This document shows, piece by piece, positions 11,690 to 21,452 of a stretch of DNA of 64,000 bases (position 1 is its first letter; each line of letters starts with the position of its first letter). This stretch comes from Hyaloscypha bicolor E. Taxonomy: Eukaryota; Ascomycota; Leotiomycetes; Helotiales; Hyaloscyphaceae. The stretch is taken from the NCBI RefSeq assembly GCF_002865645.1, contig NW_020194557.1, positions 1,178,001 through 1,242,000 of the forward strand, read 5' to 3'. A program made the position numbers and the translations under genes. Below the pieces are notes generated by a model, which worked only from the letters and a program-made list of their open reading frames with translations, was not told where the DNA came from and did no database searches.

Positions 11690-12289
11690 GAGGTTTTTTC
11701 CTGGCAGTGGCTCTCAGCCAGCTCACAAAGGACTTCCTCAACTGGCTTAACACCCTGAATTCCTACCCGCACCTTTTCAAAACATACGGGCTAGCAATTA
11801 TTTACTAGGGGGGGGGGATAGTAGTTGTCCAAGGCCGTTCTTGATTCGCTCGGTTAAACAGTGCCGCACGATTATTCGCTGGTAGCCCTACCATAGTTAT
11901 GTATCCCAGGTGAGGCTCGTCCCGCACCTACGAAGTAATTGCATCCCTGGTCGCTGGAAATTGCGAGCCGAGGCCACCGAGTTAACACCACATTTCTTAG
12001 GACCGTTGCGGCCATGGAGTTAAACCACTAACCTTAAGCTTGCCCTTTACGTTTATAACACCGCTCACTTAGCCCACCGCCCGTCGGAGATAGTCTCAGC
12101 TCTGTTCAGCTAAACCCAATCACAGGTCGACACGTAGCACATCGGATTGTGTAGTTTCAGAAGTTCGGCTGAAGATAAGGCTCTGAATTCGATATACAAT
12201 GCAGATTTCATTTGATTTGCCTTTATCGCCAAGAGGTTGATCCTAAATCCAAACCATACCTTTCCGGCATTTGAGGTAGCACACGAACG
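11690..12289. other. Gene-free stretch upstream of the broken NACHT gene
   Basis: About 600 bp of non-AT-rich DNA with a G10 run at 11810-11819. No coding frame, RNA or repeat with a partner in the window could be supported. It probably contains further retroelement debris and the old promoter of the NACHT gene. Confidence 0.4.
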
Positions 12290-14852
12290 ATGGATCCACT
12301 TAGCATCAGCGTGAGCATCATCGCCATCCTTGAAGCATCTCACGCCGTTCTATCTATCTGTTACGATTACCGCGCCGGCGTGAAGGGGCTCTACCTGGGG
12401 ACTAACCCGCGTAATCGAAGAAGCAAAATCTCTTCGCACCGTAGTCGAAACTCTTGGAAGTCTCACGCCAACCGCCTCAGTCACCTCGGAGGAACACAAT
12501 GCAAATAAAACTACAGCGTCACGACTCCCGACATTATATCTACTCTGCAAGCCCAATGGCGATAGAAGAGCATTATTAGACCTTTGTCTAGAGGAGCTCA
12601 AAACGATCGAGAGGAAGCTAACGCCACCAGGATGGGCAGGACCGGCGGGTTCGAAGAGGTTGGCAATCGTTCGGGCACTAGGCTGGCCGTTCCAGGAGAA
12701 TGACTTCACGGAGAGGTGTTAGTATAATGATTCATTATCTCCCAGTTCCCGTTTCTCTCTCCCTTTACAGTTTATTTTATACTTCACTTGCTCTTGTTTC
12801 TGCCCTCGTGAATTGCTTTTGCTTCTCTTCCCGAAGGAACGTTTAGTAGAATTGCTGATCTAATGTCTCAGTGGAGACAATTGGGAGGTATAGGGATACA
12901 TTGAATTTCGCTATCACTGCAGATGAAACGTGAGTTTTAGATCTTTCCACTACCTTTCAATTGAATGATGCCAAATTGGTAGGAAAGTTGGAAGACTTCC
13001 GTTTTTAATAGAGAAGTTCAAGTATTGATATATCCAAGACCCAGCGGCTCCCTGACCAGGCTTTCCAAGGGGTAACTGCTCACACATTCCCTAGGGCCTT
13101 CGTGCTAAAGATTGACGAAGTGGTGCAAGCAATACGGGAGGAGACATTGGGGGTCCATAATGAGGTTGGCAGGGCGATCAAATCAATTAATAGCATCAAG
13201 ATCGGTACCTTTAAACCCTCCATGTTAGAAAATTCAGCACGGTAAAGTGACAAACACAAGATAGCCACCTCCAAAAGATACATGACTGGCTTGCTGCACC
13301 AGATCCATCCTCGAATCACGTCGATGCACTTAGAAAACGACAAGCGACGACAGGTTCATGGTTCATTGGGGGCGGAAAGTTTGCCTATTGGAAGACAACC
13401 CCGAATTCATTTCTATGGCTTTACGGAATTCCTGGGTGCGGCAAAACTATTCTCACTTCGACGATAATCGAAGAAGTACGAACTCATTGCGAGCTGAATC
13501 TTGATATAGGGGCTGCTCCGAAACCACCTCCCACTTGGGCAGTCGCTTACTTCTACTTCGACTTCAGCAGTCAAGGTAAGCAGAATCAGGAGACAATGAT
13601 CCGGTCGCTCATCAAACAGTTATCCGAGCAAAATTCACACACTTCGGAGGCTCTGGACTCACTGTTCTCTTCATGCACCAATGGGAATCGTCCACCAACG
13701 ACCGAAGCTCTTCGAACTTGCTTGGGACTAATAATTGCGGAATTTGACCGTGTATTCATTATTCTCGATGCTCTTGACGAATGTGCCAACAAGGACGAGC
13801 TTATGAACAGTATTCAAGAAATTGTCGGTTGGGATCTTGAGATGCTGCATGTGCCAGCCACAAGTCAGAAGAAGAAAGAGATCGAAGATGTACTTGATCC
13901 CACCCTTACAGACGAGCAAAAAGTCTACATCCAAAGTGGTTTGATTGAAGGAGACATTCGTGCATGCATCTATGCGCGGCTTCAGACTGATAGGAAGTTG
14001 AAGAGATGGCAGAAAGATGAGTATTACTTACGGATGATCGAAACGACATTGATAGGAAGAACTGACGGAATGTAAGAGATATTTCTTCTCTTTTTGGTAT
14101 GAAGCCGTGACTGAAATCACTGATCAGGTTTCGGTGGGCTGCGTGTCAGCTCGATGCGTTGGAGAAATGCATTCAACCACGCCAACTTCGACTCGCACTC
14201 GCGTCGCTGCCGAAAACGCTTCATGATACATACGCGAACATACTATGCAGCATTGATCAAGACAGCACTGAGAATGCATTGAAAATACTTTAATGGCTAG
14301 CCTACTCGGCTCGACCCCTTCGAATTGAAGAAGTCGCCGACGTAATTGCTGTCAACGTCAAAAGCAAACCTCGAGCTGATCCCGATTCCATACTCCCAGA
14401 GCCGCGAGACATACTTACCATCTGCTCCAGTCTCGTTACAACATATGAGGATGCAGCATGGCATTCTATTGGGAAGAGTGTAGGGGAACAAATCAGACTA
14501 GCACATCTGTCTGTCAGGGATTATCTTACCTCAAAACAAATCTTGGATGGCAAAGCTGCTCACTACAGCATCCAGGAAACTCATGCCCACGAGGCTATTG
14601 CTGAGATATGTCTTGCATATCTCCTGCAGTTTGACAAACCCGACTCGTTGTCTCGGGTAGCCGCCAACGACTACCCTCTTGCCCAGTACGCAGCAGAGTA
14701 CTGGGCCCATCATGTTCGAGCGTCTGGAGCTGAGAAAAGCCAAATTGTTCTACTGATCATGGAACTATACTCTGATTAAGACGCGTTTTCCAATTGGCTC
14801 CAACTGTTTGATCCAGACGAGGCTAAAACTTACGCATTACTCCGGAACATCA
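12290..14852 (+). pseudogene. Broken NACHT (STAND) NTPase gene with fungal NLR N-terminal domain
   Basis: The start MDPLSISVSIIAILEASHAV (12290) is the usual opening of the fungal NLR N-terminal domain. The frame shifts within 100 bp, and homologous sequence continues in another frame (VIEEAKSLRTVVETLGSL ... AIVRALGWPFQENDF), then after introns resumes at about 13080 and 13290. The NTPase follows: P-loop FLWLYGIPGCGKTIL near 13420, DRVFIILDALDECAN (Walker B) at about 13745-13795, and the winged-helix-like AYSARPLRIEEVADVIAV near 14300. Lesions: the early frameshift, a TAA at 14291-14293 (KIL*WLAYS, where CAA/CAG is usual) and a TAA at 14777-14779. No ankyrin or WD repeats are seen before the Zn2Cys6 gene starts, so the C-terminal part is short or lost. 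Its original role would be in non-self recognition. Confidence 0.8.
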
Positions 14853-14856
14853 ATTA

Positions 14857-16671
14857 ATGCGCTCCGTTTTCAGCTGGTCTCAAACACATCACCTTGGCCT
14901 CTTAAATTGGCCAAGCCAACTCACTTGGTCTGCATCTATTCCCTCTCTCTCCAGCTCAAGAGTGAAGTGTGCAAGTCGACCAGCACCCAAACTGCGAACC
15001 AGGGCCGGTTTTATGTGTAGAAAACGCCGGAAGAAATGCGATGAGCGAAAACCTCGGTGCTCAGGCTGCGCAAGCCAAGACTTCGACTGTGTGTGGCCCG
15101 CGCCTGGGAATGCAGCAGCAGAACATGGCAGGTGTAGGGGGGAGAATGCAGTTCAGAGGGTAGGCCAAATAGTATCACAGGATATGTCCACTTCGCCATT
15201 CTCGGATGGCTCGACTAAATTTGGACTCGCAAGCTGTGCAACTTATGGTCTGCCGGGAATCACAACATCAATAGATCATTATTTGTCTCTCTATCTCAGA
15301 GAGAGGTTCCTGCCTGGAGTATTCAGGGCCAATGCCCATCCTACTACTTTCCACGACTGGCGCCATTTGATTACGGCGGGAACGGAAAGCACCACGGCGA
15401 TGGGTGCTTTCTTGGCTACGGCCGCTATACATACATCATGGACAAACCGGAGCCTCAAGCTGGTGGCGACGAGATACTACAATTCCGTAGTCAAGGCCTC
15501 GAGGAGAGGCATCGCCGACGGGGAGGTAGATGGAAGTGAGGATTGGGTTTTGCACGCGACGAACTTTTTGTGCTTGTTTGAGGTTTGTGGGTTTTTGCCT
15601 GCATAGCCATAGTGCTAGCCCGTGACTAATGAATCTGTCCGGAAATTTCAGATAAACCAGGGCTGGAACACTGGTCACAACCCGTCAGGAGCGGCTCCAT
15701 ACCTTGAGGGCATGGCCCGGATCCTCAAGATCAGAATTGCTAAAGATTCCAAGCGACCCACCGATTTTGTGCATCCCCCAAACCGCGTAGCCGCTGAATC
15801 ACTAGTACTATTCACCTGGACCCTCTCCTTCTACTATTCAGATGTAGATCGTGCCGGTGAGGCGATTGAGTGGGATAGTCTCAGTGTCTACCTCGAGCCA
15901 AACGTCTTTTCGGGCGCATCGATGCAGACTAATTCACCCCTTCTCGGCTCGAATTGGGAATTGTATAGAATTATCATCGAGATTGTTCGGCTTAGCCACA
16001 ATGTTCCCTTCGATAGCATCTCCTGGTGCCATGGACGGGAGCTCGAGCTCGAGCTCAATCGGCGAGAAGAGGAACTCTACGCTGAAAGAGACAAGGTAGT
16101 CGACGTCACAGAACGCTTCGAAGTTGTTTTGGAGCAAACGCTGCTCTATGTCCTTGTCACTTAGATCTTGGTTTTCAAACCTCTTAAACCAGAGATTCGG
16201 ACGTGCGATTCAAACACTGGAAAATTTGTTGCAGACGCCATATCAATTTTACGATGTCTGATTATCGAACCCAAATGTGGACCATTCTTTTGCTGGCCGC
16301 TAGCCGTTCTCTGTTGTTCGATCGAAGAAGATGAGGATGGCTCGTCCTTCAGGAATGCGCTCCAGAAGCTGTGGCTGGCCTCGTACTGCGGCGAAGTGCA
16401 ACGAGTAATGAAGGCAGTGGAAGTCTTTTGGCAAAAGGTTGATAATGGCAGCAACCTACTTGATTTGTTAATCCATCCAAGGGGGTTATTCAAAGATCCC
16501 TATATGGAGTCAGGTTGGGGGGAAACCACTGTGAACAAAAGCGTGGGGGATTATGTATGGGGGTTGAAAGTTGCCGCCATTGAAATGAGGCTCGGAGAAG
16601 AACTAGCTAGATCTTTGCCTGGCTGGGGTTTTGGGAATACCTTGTTGGTGCCCTGTTTTAAAACAAATTGA
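14857..16671 (+). pseudogene. Zn2Cys6 fungal transcription factor, damaged; candidate cluster regulator
   Basis: Exons 14857-15582 and 15652-16671 are joined by a 69-bp phase-0 intron (branch GACTAAT). The DNA-binding motif reads MCRKRRKKCDERKPRCSGC ... FDCVWP: the Lys/Arg-rich loop and the later cysteines are intact, but the first Cys of the usual C-x2-C pair is missing (AGF-M-C). The rest matches the Fungal_trans_2-type regulatory domain (ATAAIHTSW ... ARYYNSVVKASRR ... LESLVLFTW-like blocks). An in-frame TAG at 16162-16164 interrupts LYVLVT*ILVFKPL, where CAG (Gln) is expected. Function may be lost unless the stop is an assembly or RIP allele. Position, 125 bp from the first hydroxylase gene and convergent with it, suggests it was the pathway regulator. 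The true start may lie in an unseen upstream exon. Confidence 0.75.
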
Positions 16672-16796
16672 TGATCCTATGGGAATTCCTAAGTACAATG
16701 GTGCCAGGCTAAATAAACATACCATACCAGGTTCTTACGCAGACCAGACTGAAATGCACTCAGATTTACTCCTTCACTACCTTCTAAAGCTCAAAC

Positions 16797-17714
16797 CTAC
16801 ACTATCTCTGGTCTAACCCAAGCGGAATCCCACGACCATATATTCAATCCTACCTTCATTCCTGACCTGACCGGTAAGCCGGCATGATAGACGCCCTTGT
16901 GCCCGGTCCCATTAGGGTGAAAATTCTCCCAATATATGGCTGATCCCACAATCGGCTTGAAAATCACGCCCTGGTAGCCGTCCCTCCCTTCCTCGTCACA
17001 CTCGATGACATCGCACCAGCGTGTATCTCTAGGTTGCGGCAAAAACGGGAAATTCGTCCCTCCTCCGGTGCAGTTGCCCACCAGGTAAGCCATAAAAGTC
17101 GTAGCCCGGTTTCCCTGGGCCAGAGATTCGTCCCAGTCGAAGTGATAGCTGTAAAACCCGTCGACATTGTACCGCTGGACCAACAGGGGCTCGATGAGTG
17201 TGGCATTGCCGCGCCAGCCTTGGAACTCCCTGGCCCGCTTTGAGATGCGGCGAACCACCGGGTCCTTGCGATGCATGAACGCAGACTCGGAGACTCGCGT
17301 CTTTTGGTCGATTGGCCTCTCATCCAAGCCGCCGTAGACCCTGGATGGCTCGTATTTGTCCTCACTAACGGTGTGTACGAGTTAGTTGATTGCTCCATTT
17401 GTACAAAAGTAGTCTATTATATATACTCCATACCTGATATCGAGCAGGTAAGCAATCTCGTCGCTACTCACGAAATTCCGGATGTAAACAATGAGTGGAT
17501 CTCTCGAGAAGATCTGAACTTGATATTTCTGCTCGTCGTGGTTCAAATTTGGCGTGCAAAGGCTGGCCATTTGTTTGCAAACTGTTTGGCCAACTGCGGA
17601 GCTCGAAATACTGAAATCAGGTAGGAGGTGACCAAAAAGGGCAAACATGGCTCCAGCAATAGCTATAGAGAAATAAAACGTATGCAAGAAACTCAAGCCT
17701 GACATTGAAAACAT
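16797..17714 (-). CDS. Prolyl 4-hydroxylase-type 2OG-Fe(II) oxygenase (P4H-1), membrane anchored
   Basis: Two exons on the minus strand, 17714-17434 and 17364-16797, with a phase-2 intron of 69 bp (GTATGG...GTTAG); 282 aa. An N-terminal hydrophobic segment (about residues 8-30) looks like a signal anchor. The P4H alpha-subunit-type core follows: an entry block SRDPLIVYIRNFVSSDEIAY, then the iron ligands H168 and D170 in YHFDWDES and H254 in YHAGLPV, with K264 in GMKVGLNIW to bind 2-oxoglutarate. All catalytic residues are present. Such enzymes hydroxylate Pro in secreted or ER peptides; the Pro-rich microexon peptide encoded 0.7 kb upstream on the same strand is an obvious candidate substrate (inference). 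A paralogue lies at 20368. Confidence 0.9.
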
Positions 17715-18408
17715 TTTGAATAGGGGGATGGGCTTTGAGGGCTGTCAAATGTGTTTTGTTGAGCTCCTTGGGAGATTTGACTGAATTCCTGCTGGGGCGG
17801 GGAATCAGGTAAAGATATACATAGCCACTAAAATATTACGTACCTTTCCAGATGGGCGATTGGTTAATTAAGCGGCGCTGCACCATTCAGATAGCATATT
17901 CGCGCATATGCATGTAAATATACCCCTGTGTCAGATGTGCATGCAGTCTAACTGGAACAGCGGCACCGCGCTGGAGATACCCAATTCAAGTTTTGGGGGA
18001 TGAGTGGATAGCAGAGCAGTGAAATCGCCACAATAGAGAAATGGGAATACGACGCGTGTGGACGAAGACTTGATGCTCGATCGATCAGCACAACCTGGGG
18101 CGAAAATGGTAACCCCGCCGTCTCGTCGCCGAGTATACGACACAACAGGATTTCGAATATCTTCACACAAGACAAGATATGAGGCTCTCTCCATAAACCA
18201 TCACGAGAAGAAGGGAGTTAGGCAACCTCCTCCTGATATACATAAATCACATGTACTGCGAGAGAAAGACATTAATTGTTATCAGGCCTTTGCATTTGCA
18301 CGAAGATTAGGGAAACCTCATAAGAGGACAAAACCTAACCAAGGCGAATTTGACCAACCAGCCCCGATGCGTGTCCTGATTCTTGAAAATGGACCCATAT
18401 CTCTTCCT
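17715..18408. other. Intergenic between P4H-1 and the microexon peptide gene
   Basis: It contains the P4H-1 promoter and the 3' end of the peptide gene. On the minus strand a pyrimidine-rich acceptor (CTTTCTCTCGCAG, near 18258-18270) could serve a further 3' exon of the peptide gene, so the last exon assignment is not final. No protein frame here has recognisable content. Confidence 0.4.
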
Positions 18409-19335
18409 CTACTCTTCTTCCTAGCATACCCATCGCATAAGAGTCGTTGCTTCAAAAAAACGTAAAGAAGTACTTACGGGAAGGGAAACTCCGGGAGGCT
18501 AGTTTGCAGGTCAGCGGCGTCGCAAAAAAATAGAGAGAGGTTACTTACGACCTGGATTAGATTCATAGTATTAGCATCTGCATCCCGAAGCATCGTGTCA
18601 AACGGCTAAGATACACTTACAGGCTAAATCTAGTATTACCACCGCTTCTAGTAGCAGTAAATCTCTCAACACAAACGTGATATTACTTACGCACTGTATC
18701 GCAGCCATTACGTTAATAATTGTATCATATACGGCAGTTAAAATACACGCTTGTAAGGATTAACTCACGGCCTAAACAAATGTCAGTTACATCCGTAGGT
18801 ATTCCCAATGGCCATTCCAAGAGGAAAAGAAGGTATACTTACGGGCTGGTTATGTCCATTATATTAGTACACCTGTATCCAGCAGTCTATATTGAAAACT
18901 GGTTATGAAGCGACTCACGCCCTTCGTCATGCCAATCATGTTAGTAACCTGTGACCTCGTTGCTATCAAGCACCGAAGGAGGATTCACTTACTTGCTATA
19001 CCACACATATCGAATTAGCATGGCACTCCAATAAGGGTAACTATCTCAAGCAATGGGTGGAGATTTACTCACAGGCTAAGTTGTAATAATTGTGTTAGTA
19101 TTCTGTGATCTAGTAACCGCCAACCGGAGGAGATTAGAGGGGCTCACAGTAGGATCCTTTAGAGCGTGTTAGTATGAATTCCTTGAGTCGAAATCTAATT
19201 GAAGAGAAAACGCACTCTGGAATCAAGAGGGACTGGGACTCTTCTAATCAAGCCCGAAGTACATCCGTCAGGCACAAGAACGGCCGCAGTCGCTAAGGTT
19301 GCGAAGAGGAAACTCAGGAAGATGTTGATCTGCAT
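18409..19335 (-). CDS. Secreted Pro-rich peptide with eight consecutive 3-nt exons; candidate RiPP precursor
   Basis: Minus-strand gene of 12 exons (61 aa). Exon 1 (19335-19216) encodes signal peptide MQINIFLSFLFATLATA and a stretch with one Cys and an RR dibasic site. Then: exon 2, 19156-19148 (DPT); eight single-codon exons at 19075-19073 (P), 18995-18993 (Q), 18921-18919 (G), 18845-18843 (P), 18771-18769 (A), 18693-18691 (C), 18623-18621 (P), 18551-18549 (V); exon 11, 18498-18478 (PPGVSLP); exon 12, 18420-18409 (EEE, stop). All introns are phase 0, 50-77 bp, with GTGAGT/GTAAGT/GTGAGC (intron 1 GTGCGT) donors, YAG or AAG acceptors, and mostly clear CTAAY/CTGAC branch points. The peptide is Pro-rich with two Cys; the prolyl hydroxylases and UstYa-type oxidases around it suggest it is their substrate (inference). 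Exon 12 is the least certain. Splicing needs RNA proof. Confidence 0.85.
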
Positions 19336-19437
19336 GATTGCTTTTGTAATTGAAGTAAAAAATTCGAGGTGAATTTTGAAGATAGGAGTGCGAAGGTTGA
19401 AAGATGATCTGAAGTTGTTTTAATGTCAAAACATGTG

Positions 19438-19444
19438 TTTTATA
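19438..19444 (-). promoter_or_regulatory. TATA box of the microexon peptide gene
   Basis: TATAAAA on the minus strand about 105 bp upstream of the ATG at 19335. Position and sequence fit a fungal TATA element. Confidence 0.45.
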
Positions 19445-19732
19445 AGAAAGGGGAGCTGCTATTCATCTATCAGATGAGCGAGAGTCATTTCCCATGTCTT
19501 CCTCTAACTCCATCTGATTATTCCTTCCGCGACTCCGATGCTCACATTCTCTCCTCCGCCAGGGGATATAATAATAGTGCCGATACTACGCCGTGTCAGA
19601 CGCAACCCTATTTTCCCCGCAGCCTTCAGAGACCCTTGTACTTGATCAGCTTTTGATCACACTGTCAAATAGATTGGCAAAAAGTCATTAAATAGGCCGG
19701 TAGTATGGCTAGTACTTCCTGCCTGACAGTCG

Positions 19733-20006
19733 GTGTGTAGAGCATGCAGGAGCATGTGGCAAGTCGTATTACACACTCACTAACATTTGGGCCGTAGCAA
19801 ACGGGAGCCAGCCTTTGTCATAGTGGGCAGATCATGCAGTGAGCATATAGCTAGTGTTACACAAACACCAATTGTCGGGCAGTGACAAATGTAGCCGGTC
19901 CTTTTTAAAGTCTACAGAGCATGCGGTGAGCATCCATCCAGCTTTGTTCTACACTCAATAACAGCCAGGGTACGCGCATTTAGCAAGTCCTTGTCTTGGT
20001 GTGTAG
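19733..20006 (+). repeat. Three degenerate 88-bp tandem repeats in the divergent promoter
   Basis: Units start at about 19740, 19831 and 19918 with AGCATGCAGGAGCAT, ATCATGCAGTGAGCAT and AGCATGCGGTGAGCAT. They share a TTACAC/CTACACTCA block and a late TAG-CAA/CCG ... CCTTGTC block; a partial fourth unit begins at 20007. They may be regulatory, or decayed intron-exon units like those of the peptide gene. Confidence 0.55.
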
Positions 20007-20367
20007 AGAATACAACCAGCCCTTGTCAAAATCCAAATAAGAAATCTGGGAGGCGTTGTGGTATACAACTAACATACGATAGGTTGAAGGTGCAAAGGAC
20101 AATTAATGCCGAGTTTCAAAGGAATGTCCAGTGCTTGTCGGGTCCCTTTAGTCCTCGTACCACCGAAATAGGAAGGCCAAGTAGGGACTAAGGCTTTTTG
20201 ATCTCCAACACTCACCTACCCTGCCCAAGTTTTGGCCTCAGGTGTGACAAAGGTGCAAAAATCTGTGGTATCCATAGTCAGACGTCACTTGCCAGACTGG
20301 ACGTGTTTTCGTTTCTCTATGCCCCAAACCAGTGTTTTCAAAACAACTACAAACACGAAGTTGGCAT

Positions 20368-21363
20368 GCCTTCAGCTATGGTAAGAATAGTGATGCCGAT
20401 ACTTTTCACTTATAGAATATTTCTAATGCAACGAGAATGTTAAGGAACCTCAGACGAAATACGCAATCCTGCTTGTGCCGATTAGCATAATGATGCTCAG
20501 TATCTTGCGCTGCGGACAATTTATCTCCGAGCATAGCAGCAGCATCTTCAATGTTGCCATTCCGGGACATCTTGATACGGACTCCTACAGCTGTGACCAG
20601 AGCTACACGATTGAGCTCCTTTCAATTGATCCACTTGCTATATACATCAACAATTTCTTACGTGATGAGGAGATAGAACATCTCCTAGAATTGGGGTAAG
20701 TATTCTCTACGCTGGGGAACCAGTGTCTGTCTCTTGGAAGCTAACATTGTGACTTCTAGAAAGGATAGCTTTCGCATATCCCTAGTATTCACGGGCTCCG
20801 AGGGCTTTACGGAAGTCTTGAATCAGACACTTCGCAGCTCTCAGACCGCCGTTCTACCTAAGGAAGACATTGTATGTGAGTGTTTGACGAAAAGAATGAA
20901 ATCCATCCTCGGCAACGTCCAGCACATGGAGGTCGAAACGCTGCAAATTGTCAAATACGACGCAGGTGGTGACCATTATAAATCCCACACGGACTGGTTC
21001 GACGCGCCAAAGAACGATCTCCCATATGGCTCAGAAGGCGGATCAGAAAAGCCGAGCAATCGCCTAGGAAGCATCTTTGCCTATCTCGATGATGATTGCG
21101 AGCGCGGTGAGACTTATTTCCCATTTCTGCCGAGCGTATTAGAGTCGGCAGATGTAAACAAGTTCGCTCTAGCAGCTGGGGACACCGGGTTGCTTGTTAA
21201 ACCTCGACGAGGGAATGCTATCTTTTGGAACAATCTGCATGGGAACGGATCTGGGGATGAGAGAACGGCTCATGCAGGCATCGCGGTGGAGTCGGGAACC
21301 AAGATTGGTCTCAATATATGGAGCAGGTACTTTTTGGATGAACCAATGGTTGGAGGGGACTAG
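20368..21363 (+). CDS. Prolyl 4-hydroxylase-type 2OG-Fe(II) oxygenase (P4H-2)
   Basis: Proposed exons 20368-20382, 20436-20695 and 20760-21363 (292 aa). The first, encoding MPSAM, is tentative: it joins in frame to NVKEPQTKYAILLVPISIMM and so gives a membrane anchor; otherwise translation starts at the ATG at 20490. The second intron (GTAAGT...CTTCTAG) is secure. Core features: SIDPLAIYINNFLRDEEIEH entry block, iron ligands H168 and D170 (SHTDWFDAP) and H263 (AHAGIAV), and K273 (GTKIGLNIW) for 2-oxoglutarate. All catalytic residues are intact. It is a diverged paralogue of P4H-1 with the same architecture, transcribed away from the peptide gene. Two P4Hs beside one Pro-rich peptide suggests site-specific hydroxylation (inference). 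Confidence 0.88.
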
Positions 21364-21452
21364 GAAACTTATGCACACCTCAACGTTCAATCTAACATGC
21401 CGCTGGTCAAGAAAATTAGAAAGAAGCGATAGTCTTGATTCTTCTCAGATCT

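Larger units (their letters stand above)
19336..20367. promoter_or_regulatory. Divergent promoter region between peptide gene and P4H-2
   Basis: About 1 kb separates the start of the minus-strand peptide gene from the plus-strand P4H-2, so both may be co-regulated from here. It includes the TATA element and the 88-bp repeats listed separately. No coding frame is supported. Confidence 0.5.

Noticed and set aside
17931..18194. 87-codon minus-strand frame downstream of the peptide gene
   Set aside because: No signal, domain or link to the peptide gene; more likely 3' UTR or spacer.
18478..19156. Possibility that the microexon pattern is a coincidence of splice-like motifs
   Set aside because: Eight evenly spaced acceptor-NNN-donor units with mostly clear branch points, all in one phase and giving an open frame between a signal peptide and a stop, are very unlikely by chance.
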